From Actinomadura sp. KC06 (lineage in GTDB: Bacteria > Actinomycetota > Actinomycetes > Streptosporangiales > Streptosporangiaceae), in contig NZ_SMKT01000037.1 in the NCBI RefSeq assembly GCF_004348735.1, forward strand, positions 1 to 63,276: a stretch of 63,276 bases of DNA, in the 5' to 3' direction. A program made the position numbers and the translations under genes. Numbering within the stretch: position 1 is the first letter of the stretch; the number at the start of each line of letters is the position of its first letter. Shown piece by piece: positions 6,842 to 15,357 of the stretch. The notes under the pieces are model-generated. The model was not told where the DNA came from. It made no database searches and was given only the letters and a program-made list of their open reading frames with translations.

Positions 6842-9046
6842 TCAGACTACGTTTTCCAGCGGCGGCTCGGTGACCACGGGGTCATCCGTCCGGCGGGACG
6901 GCCGGGACGGCCACCAGCTCCGCTCGCCGAGCAGCAGCATGAGCGACGGCAGGATCACGATCCGGATGACGACGGCGTCCAGCAGGACGGCGACCGCCAG
7001 CGCGAACCCCATCTGCTTCATCTCCATGATGTGCAGGGCCACGAAGCTGGCGAACACGGTGACCATCACGAACGCGGCGCTGGTGACGACGCCCGCCGAG
7101 TTCCGGATCCCGCCGAGCACCGCGTCCCGGGTGGACGCGCCCGCCAGCACGGCCTCCCTGATCCGGCTGATCACGAAGACCTGGTAGTCCATGGAGAGGC
7201 CGAACAGGATCACGAACAGGAACAGCGGCACCCGGGAGCCGATCGACCCGGTGGAGGTGAAGTCGAGCGCGCGCTCCGCCCACGTCCCCTGGAAGACGAG
7301 GGTGAGCAGCCCGAGCGACGCGCCCGCGGACAGCAGGTTCAGCACCACGCCGACCAGGCCGAGCGCGACCGAGCGGAACGCCCACACCGTCATCGCGAAC
7401 GTCACCAGCAGCAGCGACCCGATGATCATCGGGAGCTTGCGCTCCTGGTGCGCGGGGTAGTCGGCGTAGCGGGCGACGTCGCCGGTCACGGCCGTCGCGA
7501 CGCCGGCGTCCCCCAGTTTCCCGACGGTGGCGGGCACGTACTCGTCGCGGAGCGTCGTCAGGGACGACTGCGCCTCGTCCGTGCTGCCGTAGTGCGGGAC
7601 GGCGAGTTCGAGGAGGCTGATCCGGCCGTCCGGCGAGGTGCGCAGCTCGGGGGTGCCGGTGAAGCGCGCGTCGTCCCCGGTACGGGCGGCGAGGGCGCGG
7701 AGCGCGGCGGTGACCTCGTCCGCGCGGCCCGGGTCGGCGCGGACGACGACCTGGTGCATCGACTTCAGCTCGGGGAACGCCGCGTTCAGCCGGTCATAGG
7801 TCTGCATGGCCGGGATGTCGCGCGGGTGGGACTCGCGTCCCATGTCGGTGAGGTTGAGGTTCAGCAGCGGCGCGGACAGCGCGAGCATCACGAGAACGCC
7901 GACGATCAGCGTCACGGCGGGGCGGCGCTCGACGGGACGGAGCATCGCCGTGGTGATCCGGCCTCCGTCCTTCGACTTCGGGAGCCGGGCGGGCTTGCCG
8001 CGGCGGGCCCGGCGGGCGGCGCGGCGCTCCGACCACTGGCCGAGCTTGGCCAGCAGCGCGGGCAGGACGGTCAGCGAGCTGACGACGGCGACGAGCGTGA
8101 CGACGATCGCGCCCGTGGCGATGGACGAGAAGATGACGTCGTCGGCGATGTAGAGGGTGGCGCTGGAGACGGCGACCGCGAGCCCGGACAGCACGACGGC
8201 GCGTCCGGACGTCGCCGCCGCCAGTTCCACGACGGCCTGCGGGGAGAGCCGCCCGCCGGACCTGGCCCGCTCCTCCCGTTCCCGCTTGAGGTAGAAGAGG
8301 GTGTAGTCGACGCCGACGGCCATCCCGATCAGCAGGATCATGCTGGCGCTGACGCCGGCGTCTGGGAAGACGTGCGAGGCCAGCATCGACAGGCCGACGG
8401 CCGCCGCGATCGACGTCAGCGCCAGCACGATCGGCACGACGGCCAGCGACACCGACCCGAACACCACCAGCAGCGTGATCAGCGTGATGGGCAGCGCGAT
8501 GACCTCGGTGCGCGCCAGGTCCTCGCCGCGCAGCTTCTCGATGCCCTTGCTGATGGACGGCCCGCCGGTCTCCTCCACCCGGACGCCGGGATGCGCGGCC
8601 TGCACTTCGGCGGTCTGCGCGATGAGCGGCTCGACGTGCTTCTTGCCGTCCAGTTCGGGGCCCCGCAGGGTGACCTCGACGCGGACGGCGTTCCCGCCGT
8701 CCGACCGGATCGGCGCGGACACCGACTCGACCTCCGGGAGCCGCTTCATCCGGGATGCGGCGTCGCGGGCGGCGGCGTCGGCGGCGGGGGCGTCGAGCCC
8801 GGCGGCCGTGCCGGGCTTCGCGGTGATCAGGATGTGCTCGACGGGCTTCTGCTGCAGGCCGCCCTCGGCGGCCATCGCCTCGGCCCGTCCGGCCTCGCCG
8901 ATCCGGAAGTCCTCGGAGGTGGCGGCGTTCCCGCCGACGGCGATCCCGATGCCGAGGCACATCACCACGAACAGGAACCATCCGGCGATCGCCCGCCAGG
9001 GATGCCCGGCGCTCCACCGGGCCATGATCAATGAGGGGTTCGTCAT
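6842..9046 (-). CDS. MMPL/RND-type membrane transporter
   Basis: The product is about 734 residues with two repeats of one N-terminal helix, an extracytoplasmic loop (about 170 residues) and five clustered helices. MMPL hallmarks GVDYTLFYLKRERE (first half) and GLSMDYQVFVISRIREA (second half) carry the proton-relay Asp-Tyr pairs. Such proteins export lipids or drugs using the proton motive force. The start is uncertain: ATG 9046 fits the family N-terminus (MTNPSLIMARWSAG), while ATG 9070 has AAAGG adjoining. It is the first gene of the operon with the two-component pair. A perfect MarR-type palindrome lies about 100 bp upstream, shared with the divergent marR gene, which suggests de-repression by a small ligand. 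Confidence 0.93.
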   Translation of the reverse strand: MTNPSLIMARWSAGHPWRAIAGWFLFVVMCLGIGIAVGGNAATSEDFRIGEAGRAEAMAAEGGLQQKPVEHILITAKPGTAAGLDAPAADAAARDAASRMKRLPEVESVSAPIRSDGGNAVRVEVTLRGPELDGKKHVEPLIAQTAEVQAAHPGVRVEETGGPSISKGIEKLRGEDLARTEVIALPITLITLLVVFGSVSLAVVPIVLALTSIAAAVGLSMLASHVFPDAGVSASMILLIGMAVGVDYTLFYLKREREERARSGGRLSPQAVVELAAATSGRAVVLSGLAVAVSSATLYIADDVIFSSIATGAIVVTLVAVVSSLTVLPALLAKLGQWSERRAARRARRGKPARLPKSKDGGRITTAMLRPVERRPAVTLIVGVLVMLALSAPLLNLNLTDMGRESHPRDIPAMQTYDRLNAAFPELKSMHQVVVRADPGRADEVTAALRALAARTGDDARFTGTPELRTSPDGRISLLELAVPHYGSTDEAQSSLTTLRDEYVPATVGKLGDAGVATAVTGDVARYADYPAHQERKLPMIIGSLLLVTFAMTVWAFRSVALGLVGVVLNLLSAGASLGLLTLVFQGTWAERALDFTSTGSIGSRVPLFLFVILFGLSMDYQVFVISRIREAVLAGASTRDAVLGGIRNSAGVVTSAAFVMVTVFASFVALHIMEMKQMGFALAVAVLLDAVVIRIVILPSLMLLLGERSWWPSRPSRRTDDPVVTEPPLENVV

Positions 9047-9142
9047 GCTGAGAATGCTCGCTGCGGGCATCCTTTGCGCATGAGGCCCGTCCGGCTGAAC
9101 TTCGTGTCCACCGACCGGTGGACCCCCGCGGCCGGACACCTC

Positions 9143-9156
9143 TCTTGATATCAAGA
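9143..9156. promoter_or_regulatory. Perfect MarR-type palindrome between MMPL operon and marR
   Basis: TCTTGATATCAAGA is a perfect 14-bp palindrome 19 bp upstream of the MarR start and about 100 bp upstream of the MMPL start. Variants of it recur at 3386, 3421 and 4239, and nowhere else that I could find. This is the best candidate for the MarR protein's own operator. Confidence 0.72.
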
Positions 9157-9174
9157 TACAGGTAGGGTGACGGC

Positions 9175-9663
9175 ATGCAAGATGAGGTGGACAGGCTCGT
9201 CGCCGCGTGGCGCACCGAGCGTCCGGACCTGGACGTCCGGCCGCTGCAGGTCCTCAGCCGCGTGTCCCGGCTGGCCCGGCACCTCGACCGCGCCCGGCGC
9301 GGCGTGTTCGCCGACCACGACCTGGAGTCGTGGGAGTTCGACGTCCTCACGGCGCTGCGCCGCGCGGGCAGCCCCTACCAGCTCAGCCCGGGACGGCTGC
9401 TGCACGCCACGCTGGTCACGTCCGGCACGATGACGAACCGCATCGACCGGCTCGCGGCGGCCGGGCTCGTGGAGCGGCACCCCGACCCGCAGGACAAGCG
9501 CGGCGTCCAGGTCCGGCTCACCAGCGCGGGCATGACCCGGGTGGACGCCGCCTTCGCCGATCTCCTCCAACGGGAGGAGGCCATCCTCGAGGGCCTCAGC
9601 CCCGCCCAGCACGACGCGCTCGCGGACCTGCTCCGCATCCTGCTCATCCCGTTCGACGAGTGA
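9175..9663 (+). CDS. MarR-family regulator, TamR/PecS (UrtR) subgroup
   Basis: The 162-residue winged-helix regulator has, unlike ordinary MarR proteins, the extra N-terminal helix typical of the urate-responsive subgroup (VDRLVAAWRTERPDLDV). It also has a conserved Asp/Arg pair in the next helices (SRLARHLDRARRG). The recognition helix is TSGTMTNRIDRLAAAGLVER, and the wing includes DPQDKRGVQVRLT. AGGTAGGG precedes the ATG. TamR and its relatives respond to trans-aconitate/citrate or urate and control tam; this gene sits with tam in one locus and its palindrome recurs at tam. I infer a TamR-like role over tam, the patatin, the VOC gene and the MMPL-kinase operon. Confidence 0.88.
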   Translation: MQDEVDRLVAAWRTERPDLDVRPLQVLSRVSRLARHLDRARRGVFADHDLESWEFDVLTALRRAGSPYQLSPGRLLHATLVTSGTMTNRIDRLAAAGLVERHPDPQDKRGVQVRLTSAGMTRVDAAFADLLQREEAILEGLSPAQHDALADLLRILLIPFDE

Positions 9664-9688
9664 TCGGGCCGGTCGCGAGCCGGGCCGG

Positions 9689-11509
9689 TCAGCCGAGGTC
9701 CTCGGCGAGCATCAGCCATTCCTCCTCGACCGTGGCGGCCTCGGCCTGGATCTCCTTCAGCCGCCCGTCGAGCTCCTGGAGCTTGGCGTAGTCGGTGGCG
9801 TGCGCCGCGAGCTGCTCGTGCAGGTCGGCCTCCTGCCCGGCGAGCTTCTCCAGGCGGCGTTCGAGCCGGTCGAGCTCCTTGCGGGCCTTCCAGTCCTGCC
9901 CGCCCTTCGGCTTGGGCGCGGCCTTGGCCGCTGCCGAGGCCGCCGGAGCGGCCTTCGCCGCGGGGACGGACGCGTTCTCGGCGCGGGCGGGCTTCGGGGC
10001 CGTCCCGGCGGCGCGGCGTTCGAGGTACTCGTCGACGCCGCCGGGCAGCATCGACACGCGCCCGTCGCCGAGGAGCGCCACGACGTGGTCGGTGACGCGC
10101 TCCAGGAAGTACCGGTCGTGGCTGACGACGACCAGCGTTCCGGGCCAGCCGTCCAGGAGGTCTTCGACCTCGGTGAGCGTCTCGATGTCGAGGTCGTTGG
10201 TGGGCTCGTCCAGCAGGAGGACGTTGGGCTCGCCCATCAGGAGGCGGAGCAGCTGCAGGCGGCGCCGTTCACCGCCGGAGAGGTCGCCGACGGGCGTCCA
10301 CTGGCGTTCGCGGTGGAAGCCGAGGCGTTCGAGGAGCTGGCTCGCGGTCCAGTCGCGCTTGCCGACGGTGATGCGGCGGCGGATCTCCTCCACCGACTCC
10401 AGGACGCGCCTGGACGGCTCCAGGTCTTCGAGGTTCTGCGTCAGATGCGCGAGCTGGACGGTCTTGCCCTGCACCACCGTCCCGGCCACCGGCGACACCG
10501 AGCCGTCCAGCAGGCGCAGCAGCGTGCTCTTGCCGCTGCCGTTGACGCCGACCAGCCCGACGCGGTCGCCGGGGCCGAGACGCCACGTCATCCGCTCGAA
10601 GATCGTGCGGGCGCCGCCGTCGCCAGAAGCGCTGCCGACCTGGACGGTCACGTCCTCCGCGTCGTAGACGGTCTTGCCGAGCCGCGCGGTCGCGAACCGG
10701 GTCAGCTCCACCGAGTCGCGCAGCGGCGGCTCGTCGGCGATCAGCGCCTGCGCGGCGTCCACCCGGAACTTCGGCTTGGATGTGCGGGCCTGCGGGCCGC
10801 GCCGCAGCCACGCCAGCTCCTTGCGCAGCAGGTTCTGCCGCTTCGCCTCGGTCGCGGCGGCGATCCTGGCGCGTTCGGCCTTCGCGAGGACGTAGGCGGA
10901 GTAGCCGCCCTCGTAGCGTTCGACGTTCCCGTCGACGACCTCCCATGTCCGGTCGGTGACCTCGTCGAGGAACCAGCGGTCGTGGGTGACGACGAGGACG
11001 GCCGACTTTCGGCCCTTCAGGTGCCGGGCGAGCCAGTCGATGGCCTCGATGTCGAGGTGGTTGGTGGGCTCGTCCAGCAGCAGCAGGTCGGACTCGGGGA
11101 CGAGGAGCCGCGCCAGCGCGACACGGCGGCGCTCGCCGCCGGACATGCCCGCGAGCGGCGCGTCCAGGTCGAGGTCGGCGAGCAGGCCGCCGAGGACGTC
11201 GCGGACGCGGACGTCCCCCGCCCACTCGTGCTCGGCGCGGTCGCCCAGCACCACGGACCGGACCGTCGCCGCCTCGGCGAAGTCGTCCCGCTGGGCCAGG
11301 TGGCCGAGCCGCAGCCCGCGCGCATGCGTGACGCGTCCGGCGTCGGGCTCGGTCTCCCGCGCGAGGACGGACACGAGGGTGCTCTTGCCGCCGCCGTTGC
11401 GGCCGACGACGCCGACGCGGTCGCCCTCGTCCAGGCCGAGGGACACGGCGTCGAGCAGCGGCTCGGGCCCGTAGGCCTTGGCGACGTTCTCAAGGTTGAT
11501 CAGATTCAC
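9689..11509 (-). CDS. ABC-F ATPase, Uup-like
   Basis: The 606-residue soluble protein has two ABC ATPase domains and no membrane domain. Walker A motifs are VGRNGGGKST and VGVNGSGKST, signatures MSGGERRR and LSGGERRR, and Walker B LLLLDEPTNHLD and LLLDEPTNDLD. The two domains are joined by the ABC-F linker. The C-terminal coiled coil (DRLERRLEKLAGQEADLHE) after an Ala/Lys-rich hinge is typical of Uup. ABC-F proteins bind the ribosomal E site or act on DNA branch structures. GTG 11509 is the start (NLINLENVAKAYG follows). Nothing nearby suggests antibiotic self-protection, so a housekeeping role is more likely. Confidence 0.92.
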   Translation of the reverse strand: MNLINLENVAKAYGPEPLLDAVSLGLDEGDRVGVVGRNGGGKSTLVSVLARETEPDAGRVTHARGLRLGHLAQRDDFAEAATVRSVVLGDRAEHEWAGDVRVRDVLGGLLADLDLDAPLAGMSGGERRRVALARLLVPESDLLLLDEPTNHLDIEAIDWLARHLKGRKSAVLVVTHDRWFLDEVTDRTWEVVDGNVERYEGGYSAYVLAKAERARIAAATEAKRQNLLRKELAWLRRGPQARTSKPKFRVDAAQALIADEPPLRDSVELTRFATARLGKTVYDAEDVTVQVGSASGDGGARTIFERMTWRLGPGDRVGLVGVNGSGKSTLLRLLDGSVSPVAGTVVQGKTVQLAHLTQNLEDLEPSRRVLESVEEIRRRITVGKRDWTASQLLERLGFHRERQWTPVGDLSGGERRRLQLLRLLMGEPNVLLLDEPTNDLDIETLTEVEDLLDGWPGTLVVVSHDRYFLERVTDHVVALLGDGRVSMLPGGVDEYLERRAAGTAPKPARAENASVPAAKAAPAASAAAKAAPKPKGGQDWKARKELDRLERRLEKLAGQEADLHEQLAAHATDYAKLQELDGRLKEIQAEAATVEEEWLMLAEDLG

Positions 11510-11561
11510 GACGCCATCAAGCCTATTGGCCCCGGAGCCCCCTTCAGTCAGACCCGGCCCG

Positions 11562-11783
11562 TCAGACGCCGGGCGGGGGCGGGCCTTGCGGGCCGTACGG
11601 GCCTTGCGGGCCTTGACCTGGCGGAGGGCCGTAGCCGGGCGGGCCATAGCCGGGCGGTGGGCCGGGGTTCTGGCCCTTGTTCCGGTTGGAGGACGCGGCG
11701 ACGATGATCACCACGACCACGGCCACGAGCCCCAGCACGACGATCAGGAGCAGGAGGAGCCCCAGCGGTGCGACGGTCGACAT
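11562..11783 (-). CDS. Small membrane protein with proline/glycine/tyrosine-rich tail
   Basis: The 73-residue product has one strong membrane helix (LGLLLLLIVVLGLVAVVVV, residues about 7-30). It is followed by a short basic patch and a low-complexity tail built from PPGYG and GPQGP units. GAGGACGACC gives a good Shine-Dalgarno before ATG. It lies between the ABC-F gene and another tiny membrane protein on the same strand. I recognise no named family; single-pass proteins with PGYG-type tails are common in actinobacteria. Confidence 0.7.
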   Translation of the reverse strand: MSTVAPLGLLLLLIVVLGLVAVVVVIIVAASSNRNKGQNPGPPPGYGPPGYGPPPGQGPQGPYGPQGPPPPGV

Positions 11784-11861
11784 TGGTCGTCCTCAGCGGG
11801 TCGGTCGGGGGGACGGGGGCCGCGCAGGGCCTCGGGGGGACGGCGCGGGCGCGGTGGCGGG

Positions 11862-12047
11862 TCAGCGCAGGGCCGGAGGCGTCGGGCCCTCGGCCTGCGC
11901 CTCAAGGCTAGCGGCCCGCGCCCGTCCCGCGACGACGGAGCCGGGCGCGTTCCGGCGGAGGTCCCGGTCGCGGCGCACGGCCAGCAGGACGAGCGTCGCC
12001 ATCATCGCGATCGCCATGATGGCCAGCAGCCCGGAAAGGTACGTCAT
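11862..12047 (-). CDS. Small single-pass membrane protein
   Basis: The 61-residue product is MTYLSGLLAIMAIAMMATLV then LLAVRRDRD, meaning an N-terminal membrane helix followed by a basic stop-transfer and a short soluble tail. GGTGGAG precedes ATG at good spacing. It is probably co-transcribed with the next small membrane protein 78 bp downstream. Function unknown. Confidence 0.65.
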   Translation of the reverse strand: MTYLSGLLAIMAIAMMATLVLLAVRRDRDLRRNAPGSVVAGRARAASLEAQAEGPTPPALR

Positions 12048-12224
12048 CGCTCCACCTCGCCGGCAGGATCAGCGCTTGAGTGCATCGGTGTCACGGGTAC
12101 AAGACGCCTGCCGTGTGCAAGAAGTTCGCTTGTGTGACAAGCGCATCTACCCTTTTTTATTAGGAAAGCTTCTTATCGTGAAGCCCCAGGGTATCGGTGT
12201 CGTCACACCAGCGGGAACCGGGCG
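12048..12224. other. AT-richer intergenic island with a 7-bp dyad
   Basis: CGCTTGT/ACAAGCG (12126-12142, 3-nt loop) is followed on the plus strand by CATCTACCC, then a T run (12151-12156) and AT-rich sequence to about 12178. On the plus strand this resembles an intrinsic terminator, but no plus-strand gene precedes it. On the minus strand it would lie in the promoter or leader of the 61-residue membrane protein. TTGCAC and TTGTAC elements lie around 12098-12122. Confidence 0.4.
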
Positions 12225-13154
12225 TCACACCACCGCCGCGCCCGGGACGGGGCCCTGGGCGCGCAGGATCTGCCGGGCGACGCCCGTCCCGTCCAGCGCC
12301 TCCGCGAGCTCTCCGGCGTCCTCCTCGGTCTCGGCGAGGAAGGCGCATGTCGGGCCGGAACCGGACACCAGCGCCCCGGCGGCGCCGAGATCGAGGCCCG
12401 CGTCGAGGACGCGTCCCAGCGACGGCCGCAGCGACAGCGCCGCCGCCTGGAGGTCGTTGGCCAGCGCCGCGCCCAGCCCCTTGGCGTCGCCGGTCGCGAG
12501 CGCGGTCATCAGCGCCTCCGAGACCACCGGCTGCGCCGCCGCCTCCCCCTGGGCAGCGCGGATCCGGTCGCACTCGGCGTAGACGGCGGGCGTGGACAGT
12601 CCGCCGTCGGCGGTCGCGAACACCCAGTGGAAGGTCCCGCGGGTCAGGGCGGGGGTGAGCCGCTCGCCGCGTCCGACGCCGACCGCGGTCCCGCCGAGGA
12701 CGGCGAACGGCACGTCGCTGCCCAGCTCGGCGCCGAGTTCGACCAGGTCGTCGCGGGTGAGGGCGGGGTTGTCGCGGTCGTCCCAGAGCCGCGCGCAGGC
12801 GACCAGCGCGGCGGCGGCGTCGGCGCTGCCGCCCGCCATGCCGCCCGCCACCGGGATGGCCTTGCGGATCCGGATCGCGACGCGGGGCTCGACGCCGAGC
12901 CGCGCGGCGACGAGCCCGGCCGCCTTCGCCGCGAGGTTGCCGCCGTCGACCGGGACGCCGCCGACGTCCACCCGCGAGTACGGGGCGGCCTGGACGCTCA
13001 CCTCCAGGCTGGGCGCGTCCCCAGCTGTCACCTCGTCGAAGAGGGAGACGGCGTGGAACACGTTGACGAGGTCGTGGTAGCCGTCGTCGCGGATCGGCCC
13101 CACGCCGAGCTGCAGGTTGACCTTGGCGGGGACGCGTACGCTCACTGCGGTCAC
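12225..13154 (-). CDS. ispE: 4-diphosphocytidyl-2-C-methyl-D-erythritol kinase
   Basis: The 309-residue GHMP-family kinase phosphorylates CDP-ME in the MEP isoprenoid pathway. The N-terminal VRVPAKVNLQLGVG motif is typical of IspE, the ATP-binding loop is PVAGGMAGGSADAAAAL at about residues 100-116, and the C-terminal GSGPTCAF matches the third GHMP motif. GTG start at 13154 with AGGG upstream. It is the last gene of a minus-strand run from metG through tatD, rpf and ksgA, an order common in actinobacteria. Here a GH26-like lipoprotein gene is inserted between ksgA and ispE. Confidence 0.95.
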   Translation of the reverse strand: MTAVSVRVPAKVNLQLGVGPIRDDGYHDLVNVFHAVSLFDEVTAGDAPSLEVSVQAAPYSRVDVGGVPVDGGNLAAKAAGLVAARLGVEPRVAIRIRKAIPVAGGMAGGSADAAAALVACARLWDDRDNPALTRDDLVELGAELGSDVPFAVLGGTAVGVGRGERLTPALTRGTFHWVFATADGGLSTPAVYAECDRIRAAQGEAAAQPVVSEALMTALATGDAKGLGAALANDLQAAALSLRPSLGRVLDAGLDLGAAGALVSGSGPTCAFLAETEEDAGELAEALDGTGVARQILRAQGPVPGAAVV

Positions 13155-13196
13155 GTTCGAAACCCTACGGCCAATCCCGACTGGTTGCGTTCCGGG

Positions 13197-14336
13197 TCAG
13201 TCTCCGCTGGTCACGGGCAGGTTGCGGGGGTTGAAATAGGGGGTCGTGGCGAGTTCGCGGAGCGCCGAGACGGTGTGCTTGTCGCCGGTCACCGAGTAGG
13301 CGCGGCGCTTGTCGCGGGCGTTCGCCGCCTGCTCGTCGGAGTTGAAGTAGACGACGGCCTTGACCTGCGGGTCCTGGAGCGTCTTGGCCGCCTCCCTGAG
13401 CCATTCGGCGCGCCGCTCGCCGTAGGACTTCGGGACGCCGAACTCGGCGATCATGATGGGCTTCTCGCGGTCCCGCGCCCACTGCAGGAACATCTTCACG
13501 GCCTCGGACAGGTCGCGGTACTCGTAGTCGGTGCCGGGCTGCGCGTCGGCGCAGATCCAGTCGACCTGATCGTCGCCGGGGTAGTAGGCGGGGGCGTCGC
13601 CGCCGCCGAACCCGCGCGCGGTCGGGCACCACACCCACGCGACGTTGTCGACCCGCTCCTGCTTGAAGATCGCCCGCAGGTGCTTCCAGGCCGCGACGAA
13701 GTCGGCCGGGGCGTGCACCCGCTTCTTGTTGGACGCCTTGTCCATGTCTCGCGACCAGCGCAGGAAGACCGGCTTGCCGAGGGCCTTGACGGCGCGGGCG
13801 CGGCGCTGGACGAGCGCGTCGTACTCCCCCTGGACGATCTTCTTGGTGTCCGCGCCGCCCCAGGTCAGCAGCAGGTAGCGGTTGCCCTCGGTGACCGACT
13901 CCTCGAGCCCGGCGGGGAACTCCGACGTCCAGCTCCGGTAGGTCTGGACGATGTCGAGCTGCCGTCCGAGCTCCTGCTCGAAGCCGACGACCGGGGCCAT
14001 GCCGGGCTTGTCCGCGTCCTTGCCGGTGGGCTTCGCGGACGGAGACGCCGACCCCGACGGAGTGCCCGAGGGCGACTCCGATGGAGAACCCGAAGGCGAC
14101 GGCGACCCCGACGCGGACGGCCCTCCCTCGCCCTCCGGCGGCACCCAGGCCCCGAAGTAGGCCCCCTCCTTCGGCGGCACCGGGGCCACGCCCGCCCGCG
14201 CCGTCGTCGTGATCTTCGGCGCGGCCCCCGCGCCGCCGCAGCCCGCCGCCACCGTCGCGACCATCGCCGCGGTGGCGAGCAGGGCCGTCCCCAGGATCGG
14301 CAACCTCGCCCGCGCCGTCCGCGAACGCCCCTTCAC
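13197..14336 (-). CDS. Secreted lipoprotein with GH26-like (beta-mannanase fold) domain
   Basis: The 379-residue product starts at GTG 14336, supported by GGAGGTCGAT immediately upstream. A signal peptide (LPILGTALLATAAMVATV) ends in lipobox VAAGC, so it is a surface lipoprotein. A Ser/Pro/Gly-rich linker (residues about 65-100, SPSGSPSES type) joins it to a glycoside-hydrolase-like domain. GAYFGAW, PVFLRWSRDMD, VAWVWCP and PIMIAEFG are the positions expected in GH26 enzymes. The nucleophile-like Glu in IAEFG is kept. The acid/base Glu seen as HEMNG in GH26 mannanases is replaced by Asp (RDMDK). It may therefore cleave poorly or only bind glycan. The substrate is unknown. Confidence 0.78.
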   Translation of the reverse strand: MKGRSRTARARLPILGTALLATAAMVATVAAGCGGAGAAPKITTTARAGVAPVPPKEGAYFGAWVPPEGEGGPSASGSPSPSGSPSESPSGTPSGSASPSAKPTGKDADKPGMAPVVGFEQELGRQLDIVQTYRSWTSEFPAGLEESVTEGNRYLLLTWGGADTKKIVQGEYDALVQRRARAVKALGKPVFLRWSRDMDKASNKKRVHAPADFVAAWKHLRAIFKQERVDNVAWVWCPTARGFGGGDAPAYYPGDDQVDWICADAQPGTDYEYRDLSEAVKMFLQWARDREKPIMIAEFGVPKSYGERRAEWLREAAKTLQDPQVKAVVYFNSDEQAANARDKRRAYSVTGDKHTVSALRELATTPYFNPRNLPVTSGD

Positions 14337-14456
14337 ATCGACCTCCGGCTCGTCCTGTCCAGTGTCCCCCGTGGAGCCGTCCATCCCCCGGCTCCCCGCA
14401 GCACTCCGCGTCCGAAAAACGCTCTGCTGGAAACATGCCCCCGCTGAGAACACGCC

Positions 14457-15341
14457 CTAGGGGGTCGGGAGCTGATCTCCCCGGCGTGAAGGACCATACT
14501 CGGCAATCCGGGCGAAGGCGGCCACGTCCAGAGCTTCTCCCCTCGTCCGGGGGTCCACACCCGCGGCGCGCAGCGCCTCCTCGGCGGCCGCCGCGGACCC
14601 GGCCCAGCCCGCCAGCGCGGCGCGCAGCGTCTTGCGGCGCTGCGCGAACGCGGCGTCCACCACGGCGAACACCTCCTCGCGGGTCGCGACGGTCGGCGGC
14701 GGCTCGCGGCGGGTGAACGCGACGAGGCCCGAGTCGACGTTCGGCGCGGGCCAGAACACCGCGCGCCCGACGGCCCCGGCCCGGCGCGCGTGCCCGTACC
14801 AGGCGAGCTTCACCGACGGGACGCCGTAGATCTTCCCGCCGGGCGCGGCGACCATCCGGTCGGCGACCTCGGCCTGCACCATCACGAGCGCGGTCCGCAG
14901 CGACGGCAGGACGGCCAGCAGGTGCAGGACGACCGGCACCGCCACGTTGTACGGCAGGTTCGCGACGAGCGCCGTCGGCTCGGGCCCCGGCACCCGTGTG
15001 ATCTTCATCGCATCGGCGTGGACGACCTCCAGCCGTCCGGCGAGATCCGGCGCCCGCGCCCGGGCCGTGCCGGGCAGCGCCGCGGCGAGCGCCCGGTCCA
15101 CCTCGACGGCGACGACGCGCTCCGCCTCCGGTAGCAGCGCGAGCGTCAGCGACCCGAGCCCGGGCCCCACCTCGATCACGACGTCGCCGGGGCGCACCCC
15201 GGCCGCCCGGACGATCCGCCGGACGGTGTTCGCGTCGATGACGAAGTTCTGCCCGAGCGTCTTCGTCGGCCTGACGCCGAGCCGTTCCGCCAGCTCGCGC
15301 ACGTCCGCCGGGCCCAGCAGCGCCGCCTGTGTCTCCCCCAC
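14457..15341 (-). CDS. rsmA: 16S rRNA (A1518/A1519) dimethyltransferase
   Basis: The 294-residue KsgA/RsmA protein dimethylates the two adjacent adenines of helix 45 in late 30S assembly, using SAM. Motifs seen: [33 protein letters not shown] (SAM motif I), [11 protein letters not shown], and the adenine-binding [26 protein letters not shown] marks the C-terminal helical domain. GTG start. It lies between the rpf gene and the GH26-like lipoprotein gene on the same strand. Confidence 0.96.
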   Translation of the reverse strand: MGETQAALLGPADVRELAERLGVRPTKTLGQNFVIDANTVRRIVRAAGVRPGDVVIEVGPGLGSLTLALLPEAERVVAVEVDRALAAALPGTARARAPDLAGRLEVVHADAMKITRVPGPEPTALVANLPYNVAVPVVLHLLAVLPSLRTALVMVQAEVADRMVAAPGGKIYGVPSVKLAWYGHARRAGAVGRAVFWPAPNVDSGLVAFTRREPPPTVATREEVFAVVDAAFAQRRKTLRAALAGWAGSAAAAEEALRAAGVDPRTRGEALDVAAFARIAEYGPSRRGDQLPTP

Positions 15342-15357
15342 GCCCCGATTGTTCCAG

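Noticed and set aside
6728..9034. Long plus-strand reading frame opposite the MMPL transporter
   Set aside because: It is the high-GC antisense shadow of the transporter: Arg/Asp/Gly-biased composition, no domain, while the opposite strand has clear MMPL motifs.
9689..11509. Antibiotic-resistance ABC-F marking a biosynthetic cluster
   Set aside because: The C-terminal coiled coil and motifs fit housekeeping Uup-like proteins, and no biosynthetic genes are nearby.
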